Shown: positions 1 to 11,469 of the stretch, piece after piece | Numbering within the stretch: the first letter of the stretch is position 1 | Layout: every line of letters starts with the position of its first letter | Assembly (NCBI RefSeq): GCF_000001735.4 | Contig: NC_003076.8 | Coordinates: forward strand, 18,603,835-18,667,834 | Length of the DNA stretch: 64,000 nt | From: Arabidopsis thaliana | Taxonomy: Eukaryota > Streptophyta > Magnoliopsida > Brassicales > Brassicaceae | Direction: 5' to 3' | Position numbers and translations under genes: made by a program | The notes under the pieces: model-generated | Database searches by the model: none | What the model was told of the DNA's origin: nothing | What the model saw: only the letters and a program-made list of their open reading frames with translations

Positions 1-189
1 AAGATCCATTGCCTATCATTCAAAAGCTCTGAGCCAACCAAGAATCTATTTCTAGATTTCTACCACATCAAAATTACAGAAACTTTTTTTTAAAATGAAA
101 TAAAAGAACAAACGTAAGATACTAACTAACTTACTAATAATTAAGTTACTAACAAATACTCCTTATATTTAATATTATACATATACTTA

Positions 190-2490
190 CTTATTTCCCA
201 TCGACCATGACTATTGCTAGTTGAACCTGATTATAATTCTTAAAAACTAAAACTATAATCTAAAAATTACAACTTTAGATGAGCCACCCTCTCCGAGAGC
301 TTAGCCAATGACTTAAGATTAAACCCAACGATTGTATCAGCAAAAGACGTCGTTTCCTCCTCACTATTTCCTTCCGGCACATCCACCACATAACTCTCCA
401 CCACCACCGTCTTCTCCTCCGTATCCGCCGCCACAAACGCCATCGTTTTCGACCGGTAATTAACCAAACGATGATCACCACCTATAATGCTAATCATCAT
501 CACATGAGACTCATCGTCAAGTTCATCTAATCTCTCTCGGCTGAACTCCGCTGGAAGACCGGAAACCACCGTCACTTCACGGACGGAGCCTTCTCCTCCA
601 TCGCCGGAGCTTAGATTGCACGTTTTCACGAATTGTTTGTAGGCTTGAGGGTTATCAAACCGACGTAGAATTGACCAAACTAGAGATAGTGGAGCATCTA
701 TAGTTTGTACTAGTGTGGAACCGCACGTATGATATTTTTGAGAAGTTTCCATTTGTGTATTGCTGTTTTTTTGACGAAATTGTCCTTTTATCGACCGTTG
801 TTTTGTGTGACAGTATCTTCAAACCTTTTTGAAGCTTCCATGCATTAGTGTTCGAGTATTTATACGAGAAATATCTAAGAACAATGCCGACTAAAAAAAA
901 ATATGAGTTGTCATTTTTTGGTGTTTTCTGCAAAATATGAATGTAATATCAAGTAAGAAAAACTTTGTTGATTTGTATAACATAAGATGATAAAAAGAAG
1001 TTTAAAGTGTATATATATTTTAAAAGAATACATTGTAATATGCACATAAAACCAAAAAAATGCTTTAAAAGAAAGACTGATTAATCAGTGTAGGATGTGT
1101 AGCATATGGTGACAATATATAGGCATATGGCTACATATTTGTCCGTAAAATATATTTAAATAAATTGTAAACTTTAGAATGCACATTTGTTTTGTAACGT
1201 CATTGTAATGAAGAATGTATTTCGGTTAAATTTGGAGGGTTATGACATGGATTGTGGAAAAACTAGTGGCATGTAATAGATCCACGTTTTCGATTTCGTT
1301 CATACGAACCACACTTATTTACCACACATTTATAGACATTGTTTTTGTTGATAAAAACTTGACTAAATGAAAAAAAACAAACAAAAAAAAAACAAACAAG
1401 AACAGATGAGAGAGGGAAGGACATATCTTTAAACGCCAAGTTGAGAACAGGCCCAATGAGCCTACAGATTAAAGATCCATTTGAAGCCCAAAATAGCATC
1501 ACTTACTCCTTCAGAAGGTAAAGATAATTGAACCGGAAACCGATAAGCTTAACCAAATTGTATTTCTGTTTAACTTTTATAGGGTCCCTTTTTCTTTTGT
1601 TAACAATTTGAAAAGGACCAAATAATTGAACCTTCGATCGTAATCGCAATCTCACATTTTCAAACTCTTATATTTTAATCTGATCAAAAATAAAAATAGA
1701 CACACAATAAAATAAAGTTAAACAGAATAAAACGTTTACGAGTTCAGTCGATCAATATGATTAGAGATGAAAATAATTTCGGTAAGACTTTTGCATGCAA
1801 TCTATCAAGATTCAAGGCCGTATTTTAGCATATGTAAGTAGGATAATCGAACAATCCTAATTTTGTTTAAGAAAATCTTAAGTAAATATGTATAAGTGAG
1901 GTTATTTTTTTTTTTAATTGTTTACCAACATATTAGCAAAATGTTTTTTAAATATTACCTTCAAGTAAAAATAGTTTGAAATGGCTCTTCATTCTACTAG
2001 TATGTAATTAGTTTCTTGTGAGAAAAAGTGTAAAAATAAGTAGAAGTTGAACAATTGAGCTACAGCCAAATATAACAGAATTTAAACTATTTTTCCTCTT
2101 TAAAAAGAAGCTGTTGGAGACGAAGGGTTAATTACATTAATTACCATTGTATTTCAACTTTTTGTATTTTTTTTTTGTGCAAGAAAAAAATGAATCATAA
2201 AATATACTTTTTATTTTATAAGCGAACTATGTTTAATTTCTTCACTTGCACATGCTAAAAGACGCTCTTTGGCATCAAGTTTCAACTGAGAAGGTATAAG
2301 ACACTGAACGATCAGAGTCTGCTTTAGAAAGCTATTTCGCTGGACACGTTAGTACTCACAAGTCAATTCCTGTTACAACAACAAGAGTTTTAATCAAAAG
2401 AAAAAAAAATGATTTTAACTTTTTAACTTGAATGATTTCAAAATTTGGCTTATATCAATACATTTACAAAGGAGAGTTTAGAAATGGACT
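190..2490. repeat. Tandem duplication block, copy A (PYL11 and upstream DNA)
   Basis: This block holds PYL11, about 1.7 kb upstream of it and a short downstream stretch. It can be matched piecewise to 2590-4420. Matching landmarks besides the coding region are the 3' flank near 220-280 against 2670-2740, a GAGCCTA/GATCCATTT stretch near 1455-1500 against 3850-3890, and a GGCTTATATCAATACAT stretch near 2446 against 4373. Insertions and deletions separate the islands. Inference: one old tandem duplication that later diverged outside the coding part. Confidence 0.75.
267..752 (-). CDS. PYL11: PYL11, START-fold abscisic acid receptor
   Basis: Single-exon gene of 161 aa. It is a soluble PYR/PYL/RCAR receptor that binds ABA in the START/Bet v 1 cavity and then inhibits clade A PP2C phosphatases. 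The ABA-carboxylate lysine is K43 in FVKTC. The gate loop is the canonical SGLPA and the latch is GGDHRL. The conserved DELDDE stretch follows the gate. It lacks the longer N-terminus seen in several family members. PYL12 is a direct tandem copy 2 kb away on the same strand. The start is the first ATG of the frame and aligns with PYL12. The identification rests on family motifs, exact length and the neighbouring gene order. Confidence 0.96.
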   Translation of the reverse strand: METSQKYHTCGSTLVQTIDAPLSLVWSILRRFDNPQAYKQFVKTCNLSSGDGGEGSVREVTVVSGLPAEFSRERLDELDDESHVMMISIIGGDHRLVNYRSKTMAFVAADTEEKTVVVESYVVDVPEGNSEEETTSFADTIVGFNLKSLAKLSERVAHLKL

Positions 2491-2589
2491 CAAACTAAAA
2501 TTGTATATACTTTTGGGCAAACAGAATAATGACATTTAAGAAAGAAACTTAAACAATTATTTTTAATTTCACAAGACATATAAATACAT
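753..2589. other. PYL11 upstream / PYL12 downstream intergenic DNA
   Basis: This AT-rich stretch contains no supported gene. Short open frames at 655-933 and 1263-1502 have no recognisable domain. Most of it is the non-coding part of duplication copy A and the PYL11 promoter. Confidence 0.6.
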
Positions 2590-4420
2590 AATTATACCTA
2601 TATTATTCCCAGTTGAATAAGCATATTTTGCTAGTTGCTATATATCCAAAACCTCGTAAAAATGTAAGAGTTTTACTTTTAAATTCTAAAAACTAATACT
2701 ATTATTACAATCCCACGACTTTTACAACTTTAAGTGAGCTCCATCATCTTCTCCGATAACTTAGCCAATGACCTAAGATTACACCCAACGATAGTATCAG
2801 CAAACAACGTAGTTTCTTCCTCAGTATTTCCTTCCGGCACATCCACCACATAACTCTCCACAACCACTGTCTTCTCCTCCTCCGCCGCCACAAACACCGT
2901 AGTTTTCGACTGGTAATTAACCAAACGATGATCACCACCAATAATGCTGATCACCATCACATGAGACTCATCGTCAAGTTCATCTAATCTTTCTAGGCTA
3001 AAACTCGCCGGAAGATCGGAAACCACCGTGACTTCACGGACAGAGCCTTCTCCTCCATCGCCGGAGCGTAGTTTACAAGTTTTTACGAAATGTTTAAATG
3101 TTTTTGGGTTATCAAATCGACGTAGGATCGACCATACTAGAGGTAACGGAGCATTGATAGTTTGTACTACTGTCGAACCGCATACATGCTGTTCTTGAGA
3201 TGTTTTCATACGTGTTTGTTTGGTGTTTCACAATTTTGTTTTCCTACCGACAGTTGTGGTTGTTGTCTTCAAATATTTTACGTAGTGGCAAGTTTTTTTT
3301 AGTATTTATATATGAGAAAAATCTATAGGTCGACAAAAAGATGAGAAATATCTTTAGAACAAGGCCGACTGAAAGAAATACTAAAATTATGAAATTCTGA
3401 ACGCATAACAAGTAACAACGAAAATTTATTTATATATTCTATATGACATTTAACTTTGGAATAAAATATTTAGTTTAAGTCCATTGTGATATTTTATACA
3501 TGCACATAAATACCAAAATACTTTAACGGCCTGAGTAAGTATCAAACAGTGTAGCATAGCAAATTGTATACAAAATACTGTAAGGAACAATTTGCGGTTG
3601 TGGTTGGCGGGTTATATGACATGGACTGTGTTAAAAATAGTGGCAAATAATGGTTCCACGTTGGTTTACACGAATCACACTTATTAATCACACATTTATA
3701 GTGTATTATAAGAACCAAATAGTTGACAGATGTTAAAAGAAAAGAAAGTAGACAAAAAGGAAAGGAAACAAATAAGAACAGAGATGAGAAGTTAGAGATT
3801 AGAACTTAGACTTAATCCAAAATGGCAAGCTCAGAAAGAGGCCAGATGAGCCTAAAATTTATAGATCCATTTTAAGCCCAAACTAGCATCACTCTTTTAC
3901 ATTAGTTTTTAACCTTCAGGGTAGCCGATAATCGAACCAAAACCGATATAAAAATTAAACCAAAATGTGATTTCTGTTAATATAACTTTTCTTTTTCCAT
4001 CTCCAAATTTAAATTCACGGATATAGACTAGCAAAAAGAGCCAAAATCACAATCACAATCTCACATTCTAAAATCTCTGACGATTTTGTTTCTTTAGTCA
4101 AAAGAAAAAAAAAATTATCGAAAAATTAATCAAGGAGACATTTACGAGTTTAGTCAATATAAGAAATTAAGTTGGTTTCAGCAAGACTTTTAATTGCAAT
4201 CTACTATTGAGTTCTTATGAGAGATAATGTAAAGAAAGAAGAGGAAGTTTGAATAGTTAAATTAAATCGAATGTTATAGATTAAAAACTATTCCGGCTAG
4301 CTAGGTTTTAATCTATAGTTATATTTTTTCTGAAATGTATGATAAAGACTACAAGATCGTACGACATATAATTTGGCTTATATCAATACATATTTATAAA
4401 GAGTTTTAGAAATGGAGTAA
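2590..4420. repeat. Tandem duplication block, copy B (PYL12 and upstream DNA)
   Basis: Partner of the block at 190-2490. Outside the coding region the similarity is patchy but ordered: 3' flank, promoter-proximal region, the GAGCCTA/GATCCATTTT island near 3850-3890, and the GGCTTATATCAATACATAT island near 4375. The right end is placed where I can no longer see a match. Confidence 0.7.
2730..3209 (-). CDS. PYL12: PYL12, START-fold ABA receptor with an altered gate
   Basis: Single-exon gene of 159 aa, closely similar to PYL11 along its length. The pocket lysine is in FVKTC and the latch GGDHRL is intact. The gate loop reads SDLPA where PYL11 and most of the family have SGLPA, a Gly to Asp change seen directly (codon GAT, near 3015). 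PYL11 has GGT at that place. The gate closes over ABA and contacts the PP2C, so the change may alter ligand dependence or phosphatase choice; that part is inference. The protein also lacks two residues in the loop before EEKTVVVES compared with PYL11. No intron is needed. Confidence 0.95.
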
Positions 4421-4622
4421 CCGGGAATGATTAATTCATGGCGTTGGAGATTAACTCCTTCAGACATGTTTCACAATAACATGGAAGGAAGTAAAAGGGT
4501 TCATCTTACTGGTTAGTTAAACCTTAAATAACATTTAATTTATTAATTTCTAGATAGATAAACTATGGTTCTGGAACTACATGAAATTTTTTTTAACATT
4601 TAAAAAAAAACTACATGAAAAT

Positions 4623-5077
4623 TTAGCAAGGAGAATATGGAAATTTACATTTGCAAATACGTCTGCTATTGGGTGCATCATAAATGCCACACTCGCAATG
4701 AAAAGGGTATTCTTTGATTTTATTAAAGCCTCTTATGCAAGTTTTGTTTCCGTCCCACCCACAATTTTGTTCGAATACTTGTGCCTTTTCGCACACCTTC
4801 TTCACTCTCTTGGCCTTAGTCTCCACCGATTTCACCTCTATTCGTTTTTTATTTTTATCAATCATACATACACACAACAAAAATAATGTCAAAATTGTAA
4901 ATAAAATGATTATTTAATATATAAAAATTGATAATGCAGTAAGTTTTTTTTTGTCTTTTAAACCGAGGATACTAATCTAAATCGAAAGAACAATAGTGTA
5001 CATTACGTACCTCTCACGTGACTAAGAACACAAAATATGAGAACACAAGAAACCATGAACAAGGTAGTAGACTTCAT
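4623..5077 (-). CDS. SCR-like (SCRL/defensin-like) secreted cysteine-rich peptide
   Basis: Two exons: 5011-5077 encodes MKSTTLFMVSCVLIFCVLSH plus VR, a clear signal peptide, and 4837-4623 encodes the mature peptide. The intron (4838-5010) is GT-AG in phase 1, the usual place in SCR/LCR/DEFL genes, and the frames join exactly. The predicted protein has 93 aa. The mature part has eight cysteines, spaced C-x9-C-x7-C-x13-C-x-C-x11-C-x-C-x6-C, and ends in Cys. The layout resembles the S-locus cysteine-rich (SP11/SCR) relatives, secreted peptides usually expressed in reproductive tissue. I believe an SCRL gene is annotated here but cannot confirm its number. A plus-strand frame over the same bases looks like a shadow. 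Confidence 0.82.
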
Positions 5078-6099
5078 GATTTAACAAAAATGGTAAAAGC
5101 TACTGTCTTTGTTACCTCTCTCTTGTAACAAGTGTGTTACTTCTCTTTAACGGAAACTGCCCACACCAAAAATAGTTATTTAAACTAAATTAGGGGAAAA
5201 GAAAAGGGACATGTAAGAAGATCAAGTCAACCAGATCTACAAAATTAGCTGTTTAATCTTAAAAGGAAAAATAATTGGATGGAGGAGCTTGTCTGCGTTC
5301 TGATTACAGGACATAATGGATGCAACATTTTCATAAATTTATTTTACACCTAACTTAAATTTAACAAAACTTCAAAAATTACCAATATGATAGCCAAGAA
5401 ACGAGGAAAAGACAGCAATGTTACATTTGGAAGTTTGATAAACATTCAGAGGCTTTAGAGCATCCTCATTGGTGAACCACTTTTTTGAGTGTCTTGAAAC
5501 TAAAGTATTTAATATTTTAATATTAAAAATGTTAAAAGAATATACATGGAGGGATGGGTCTTAATTCTTTAAATTCTTTTTAATTATAACATTAATTCAT
5601 CTTTATATTTAAATACCCTATATTTTTATGATCAATGAGAATGATTTTAGAGGTTAAGTGACAAGAATATCCAAAAATATTATATCCCTTGTTAAGTTGT
5701 GTAATGTGTTATATACATATATATGAGCACATGCATGAATTATCAAGAGATATATATAAAAAATTAGAGGACTTGGGAGTCCGAGCAGATCTCTTTCCCT
5801 TCTAAATTTGGTTTTCGATCTAAATCCAATATTCAACAGTAAACTTCTACTCATTGATTTATTTTTTATTTTGTAATAAACTAATAGTAATATATAAGTT
5901 CCTCGATCGTGTGTAACCAAATTACATTCTTTTTACTATAGAACAACAAAATATCACTCACACATCAAATCAAACAAAACCAAAACGTGAAAAGGTAATT
6001 AATGATGATATTAATTCATTATATGGTTATAAACTTGATAAAGTTAAGCAAATAGAAAATCTCTCATGTTATATGTTTTTTTCTTTTTTTTCTTTTCGC
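5078..6099. other. Intergenic DNA between the SCR-like gene and the Ole e 1 gene
   Basis: AT-rich sequence with no supported gene. The open frame at 5654-5920 (-) is hydrophobic and low in complexity, without a known motif. It includes the SCR-like promoter on the left and the 3' flank of the pollen protein gene on the right. Confidence 0.55.
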
Positions 6100-7232
6100 T
6101 TAGAATGTTACGTCAGGGACAATACCAAGCTCCTTGAAAGCAGCAGGACAATCAGCCAATGGAGTCTGAACCATGAAACCGAGAGGGTTAACAATACGTG
6201 TCTCGTGGGAGACGATTCCGTCATTCGCCGTTAAACTGATCTTAGCGGCGTTACGTAAGTAAGCCTCTGTGCTGACATCACTGCAACCACTGTCTGGTGA
6301 TTGGACCAAAACAAGCTCGCAAACTTCTTCCTCGTGGTCACCGGTTACTTCCATTTTGTAGCTTCCTGTTTTGTCGGTAACAGCTTCTTTGGTCAATGTT
6401 ATGGTTCCGTTTGTTCTGCTCCTGCACTCCAACTTCACTTTCGCGCCTGCACAAACACAATTAAAAATGTAAAAAATAAGATAAAATAAATAGAAATTAG
6501 TTCAACTATAATTAGTTTGCTTGAGTGGATGGAATTTTTTTTTTGTGTGGATGGAAAATTTATCATGTGGATCAAGATCACGGATCAACTTTTAAGATGT
6601 CTGAAATTTTCGTCATTTTGTTATGACCATGGTAAATGTTTAAATGGAAAAATATTCGACAAGCTATAGACCTCAAGAATTTGTTTCGGTTAATTTATAA
6701 TTTTATATATCCTTTTTGATCTAAGAGAAAAGGATATATTTTGGAAATTTGAATCTGATCAATGTTAATCTTAGAAGCTGATTTACGAAATATTTGAAAA
6801 AATGTAGTCAAGGACATTGCAATACTCTCATTCGAATTTAGAAACTGATATATTTATTTTATGACAGTGCTTGCATCCTCTAGGCTCTAACATGCAAGAT
6901 AGTTTGCGTGCGCATGCATGTATGGCCATCTCAAAATGATAAGTTTTTTTATTAAACGAAAATATTCTCTTAAAAAGAAACGGTTGCACGTTGTAAATTA
7001 GCCATGCACACATACATGTGTAGAAACATAGATATACGTGCGTAAATATGTTACCTTCGAGGAATTTGCTGAGACGGGTAACGAATTGGACACGGCAAGT
7101 GTCACAGTAAACTGATCCTTGAATCTGGAAACGATCGAAGTCGTCAGCATCAGCGGCGGCGAAACCTGCCAGAGAAGACAAACACACGGCGGAGACGACA
7201 AAGAAAGAGAAGAAGATAGCTTTGGAAGCCAT
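6100..7232 (-). CDS. Pollen Ole e 1 / extensin-like secreted protein
   Basis: Two exons, 7055-7232 and 6100-6446, joined in phase 1 by a GT-AG intron, give 174 aa. Residues 1-25 form a hydrophobic signal peptide ending near AGFAAADA. The Ole e 1 signature follows: GSVYCDTCRVQF near residue 40, then the domain core with conserved cysteines (EC, EVC, SGC, DC) and a C-terminal GIVPDVTF. Members of this family are small secreted cell-wall or extracellular proteins first known as olive pollen allergens, and their biochemical role is not settled. The ATG chosen is the one directly before the signal peptide; the open frame upstream of it is 5' leader. Likely AT5G45880. Confidence 0.92.
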
Positions 7233-9465
7233 TTTTATTAGAGATTTTTGTTTTGTTTTTGGTCTTCTCTTCTTTTTGATATCTCTTTTTATATTCAAAC
7301 AATAAGTTGAGATATGTTTGAGAAGAGGACAACTATTCTCGTGGAGCACCGAGTTTGTTTTATATTAGAAACCCGATTGTTATTTTTAGACTGAGACAAA
7401 AAAGTAAAATCGTTGATTGTTAAAATTTAAAATTAGTTTCATTACGTTTCGATAAAAAAATGATTAGTTTATCATAGCTTAATTATAGCATTGATTTCTA
7501 AATTTGTTTTTTGACCACCCTTTTTTCTCTCTTTGGTGTTTTCTTAACATTAGAAGAACCCATAACAATGTACGTTCAAATTAATTAAAAACAATATTTC
7601 CAAGTTTTATATACGAAACTTGTTTTTTTTAATGAAAACAGTTGAATAGTTGATTATGAATTAGTTAGATCAATACTCAATATATGATCAATGATGTATA
7701 TATATGAACTCAGTTGTTATACAAGAAATGAAAATGCTATTTAAATACCGATCATGAAGTGTTAAAAAGTGTCAGAATATGACATGAAGCGTTTTGTCCT
7801 ACCGGGTATTCGAGTTATAGGTTTGGATCTCTCAAGAATATTTTGGGCCATATTAGTTATATTTGGGCTTAAGCGTTTTGCAAAGAGACGAGGAAGAAAG
7901 ATTGGGTCAAGTTAACAAAACAGAGACACTCGTATTAGTTGGTACTTTGGTAGCAAGTCGATTTATTTGCCAGTAAAAACTTGGTACACAACTGACAACT
8001 CGTATCGTTATTAGTTTGTACTTGGTACCTTTGGTTCAAGAAAAAGTTGATATAGTTAAATCAGTTGTGTTCATGAGGTGATTGTGATTTAATTTGTTGA
8101 CTAGGGCGATTCCTTCACATCACAATAACAAAGTTTTATAGATTTTTTTTTTATAACATTTTTGCCACGCTTCGTAAAGTTTGGTATTTACACCGCATTT
8201 TTCCCTGTACAAGAATTCATATATTATTTATTTATATACTCCAGTTGACAATTATAAGTTTATAACGTTTTTACAATTATTTAAATACCATGTGAAGATC
8301 CAAGAATATGTCTTACTTCTTCTTTGTGTAAGAAAACTAACTATATCACTATAATAAAATAATTCTAATCATTATATTTGTAAATATGCAGTTATTTGTC
8401 AATTTTGAATTTAGTATTTTAGACGTTATCACTTCAGCCAAATATGATTTGGATTTAAGTCCAAAATGCAATTTCGTACGTATCCCTCTTGTCGTCTAAT
8501 GATTATTTCAATATTTCTTATATTATCCCTAACTACAGAGCTACATTTATATTGTATTCTAATGACAGGGAAACTTTCATAGAGATTCAGATAGATGAAA
8601 TTGGTGGGAAACATCATTGAACAGGAAACTTTTAGCAAATCATATCGATTTATCTACAAAAGAATACTTAGCGTAATGAAGTTCACTTGTTGTGAATGAC
8701 TATGATTTGATCAAATTAGTTAATTTTGTCGAATCATTTTTCTTTTTGATTTGATTAAGCTTTTAACTTGCACGAATGGTTCTCTTGTGAATAAACAGAA
8801 TCTTTGAATTCAAACTATTTGATTAGTGAAAAGACAAAAGAAGATTCCTTGTTTTTATGTGATTAGTGATTTTGATGCATGAAAGGTACCTACGTACTAC
8901 AAGAAAAATAAACATGTACGTAACTACGTATCAGCATGTAAAAGTATTTTTTTCCAAATAATTTATACTCATGATAGATTTTTTTTTTTTGAAATGTCAA
9001 TTAAAAATGCTTTCTTAAATATTAATTTTAATTAATTAAATAAGGAAATATATTTATGCAAAACATCATCAACACATATCCAACTTCGAAAATCTCTATA
9101 GTACACAAGTAGAGAAATTAAATTTTACTAGATACAAACTTCCTAATCATCAAATATAAATGTTTACAAAACTAATTAAACCCACCACTAAAATTAACTA
9201 AAAATCCGAGCAAAGTGAGTGAACAAGACTTGATTTCAGGTTGATGTAGGACTAAAATGGCTACGTATCAAACATCAACGATCATTTAGTTATGTATGAA
9301 TGAATGTAGTCATTACTTGTAAAACAAAAATGCTTTGATTTGGATCAATCACTTCATGTGAACATTAGCAATTACATCAACCTTATTTTCACTATAAAAC
9401 CCCATCTCAGTACCCTTCTGAAGTAATCAAATTAAGAGCAAAAGTCATTTAACTTTCCTAAAACA
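7233..9465 (+). promoter_or_regulatory. SAG12 upstream region with TATA box and W-box cores
   Basis: About 2.2 kb without a supported gene lies before the SAG12 ATG. A TATAAA box sits at 9393-9398, 68 bp before the ATG. W-box cores (TTGAC) are visible at 7511-7516 (TTGACC) and 8097-8102 (TTGACT), with the reverse form GGTCAA at 7905-7910. Established knowledge: the SAG12 promoter is strongly senescence-specific, and WRKY factors act in leaf senescence. Which of these sites matter cannot be told from sequence. The left few hundred bases also serve the divergent Ole e 1 gene. Confidence 0.6.
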
Positions 9466-10925
9466 ATGGCTTTAAAACATATGCAAATCTTTCTCTTCGT
9501 CGCTATATTTTCATCATTCTGTTTCTCCATCACTCTTTCTCGTCCACTCGACAATGAACTCATCATGCAAAAGAGGCACATCGAGTGGATGACTAAACAC
9601 GGCCGTGTCTACGCGGATGTGAAGGAGGAAAACAATCGCTACGTTGTGTTCAAAAACAACGTCGAACGCATTGAACATTTAAATAGCATTCCTGCCGGAA
9701 GAACTTTCAAACTTGCGGTAAATCAGTTTGCTGATTTAACCAATGACGAATTTCGTTCCATGTACACTGGTTTCAAAGGTGTCTCGGCATTATCTAGCCA
9801 AAGCCAAACTAAAATGTCGCCGTTTAGGTACCAAAACGTTTCTTCTGGTGCTTTGCCGGTTTCTGTTGACTGGAGGAAGAAAGGAGCTGTGACCCCTATC
9901 AAGAATCAAGGCAGCTGCGGTATAACTCAAATCTTTATTCATATATATATAAGTGAAATCAAATTGAACCAACCGAAATTTATGTATTCAATCAATTTGA
10001 GTTAATTCATAGTGAACAAACCGATCCAAACCAAATCCATAGTGTAACTGACCGAATCGAATAACCATATTTTTATTAAATTTTTCTATGTTAAGTTATA
10101 TATATTTTGTTTCATACCGTTTTATTGAGATATGTAGTTAGACACATGAAAATATTTATGATAGTGACACTAATGAGTGATGTTTTTGTAGGATGTTGTT
10201 GGGCGTTTTCAGCGGTTGCGGCTATTGAAGGAGCAACACAAATAAAGAAAGGGAAACTTATATCTTTGTCAGAACAACAGCTTGTTGATTGCGACACAAA
10301 CGATTTTGGCTGCGAAGGCGGTTTAATGGATACTGCGTTTGAGCATATAAAAGCGACTGGCGGCTTGACAACTGAGTCAAATTATCCTTACAAAGGCGAA
10401 GACGCTACTTGCAATTCCAAAAAGACCAATCCAAAAGCAACTTCTATTACAGGTTCACTTTAGTTAAAGAGCTGGCATATAATAATTAAACAGATTAAAC
10501 CGATTTTTAATCATATTATCCAAATTAATAAACATTACTATACTAGATAAAATTCATATTTTGAATCTTAAAAAGCTCATGTACGTTCACATATCATAGG
10601 TTATGAGGATGTCCCGGTTAATGATGAGCAAGCACTGATGAAGGCAGTGGCACACCAACCGGTTAGCGTTGGAATTGAAGGAGGTGGTTTTGATTTCCAA
10701 TTCTATTCGTCTGGTGTGTTCACTGGAGAGTGCACTACGTATCTTGATCATGCAGTAACTGCGATTGGATACGGCGAATCTACTAACGGATCAAAGTATT
10801 GGATCATCAAGAATTCATGGGGAACAAAATGGGGAGAAAGTGGATATATGAGGATTCAAAAAGATGTCAAGGATAAACAAGGACTATGTGGTCTTGCCAT
10901 GAAAGCTTCTTACCCAACTATATGA
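9466..10925 (+). CDS. SAG12: SAG12, senescence-associated papain-like cysteine protease
   Basis: Three exons, 9466-9919, 10192-10452 and 10600-10925, splice to 346 aa. Order of parts: signal peptide (about residues 1-24), I29 inhibitor propeptide with an ERFNIN-type helix and [11 protein letters not shown], then the C1A peptidase starting near [11 protein letters not shown]. The triad is Cys154 in GSCGCCWAF, His289 in [11 protein letters not shown] and Asn310 in NSWGTKWGE. Intron 1 splits the codon for the Gly just before the catalytic Cys pair. The family is made as a zymogen and goes to the vacuole, where SAG12 degrades protein in senescing leaves. ATG7 follows 545 bp downstream on the same strand; the two act in related recycling processes but have separate promoters. 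Confidence 0.97.
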
Positions 10926-11469
10926 ATTCAAAACCGTGTTAAGCTTTTAATTGTGTATGTTTGTGTGGGATTGATGTCTAAAAATAATTTGAATTGTTTT
11001 ATGTAAAAAAATTGTATTTAGACTGTTGTATGCATTTTATGAAATTGTAAGCTTATGTAATGCAAAGGATTGATAATTTTCGAAATGTTTCTTTCAAATT
11101 TCAACGGTATTAGCTAGGGATAATTTGAAGCATATGCACAATCAAATTCCACCAAGTAAAAATGAAAATTTGTTAAAAAAATGAAGTTTGAAAACTCTTA
11201 ACCATTTACTGAGAAGACTGTAATAAACCGAATTTGGTTCAGTTTGATTTTTATGGAAAAAGACGAACCGTCCGGTTAATGCTTTTTACTTTTTTAAAAT
11301 AAACCGGTTTTGGTTTGCTTGGATATAAAGCCGACCCGACCCGGATTGACCATGTTCCTTGCACGACTCCTTTTTCTCACCGTTCTCCGTCATCGTCTTC
11401 TTCTTTCTCACATTCATTGACTCTCCTCCATAATAAACATTGCAATCTCTCAGAAAGATAAGATCAGCC
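10926..11469. other. SAG12 3' flank and ATG7 promoter / 5' UTR
   Basis: No additional gene is seen. The left half is the SAG12 3' UTR, AT-rich. The right half contains ACCGGTT and GACCCGACCCGG stretches and a pyrimidine-rich leader before the ATG7 ATG at 11470. Confidence 0.55.

Noticed and set aside
275-481. Arginine- and tryptophan-rich minus-strand frame inside PYL11 (and its counterpart at 2744-2941)
   Set aside because: It is an alternate frame of the PYL genes; the biased composition comes from the GC-rich coding sequence.
4581-4917. Plus-strand open frames opposite the SCR-like gene
   Set aside because: No domain or signal; the minus strand has a complete two-exon cysteine-rich peptide.
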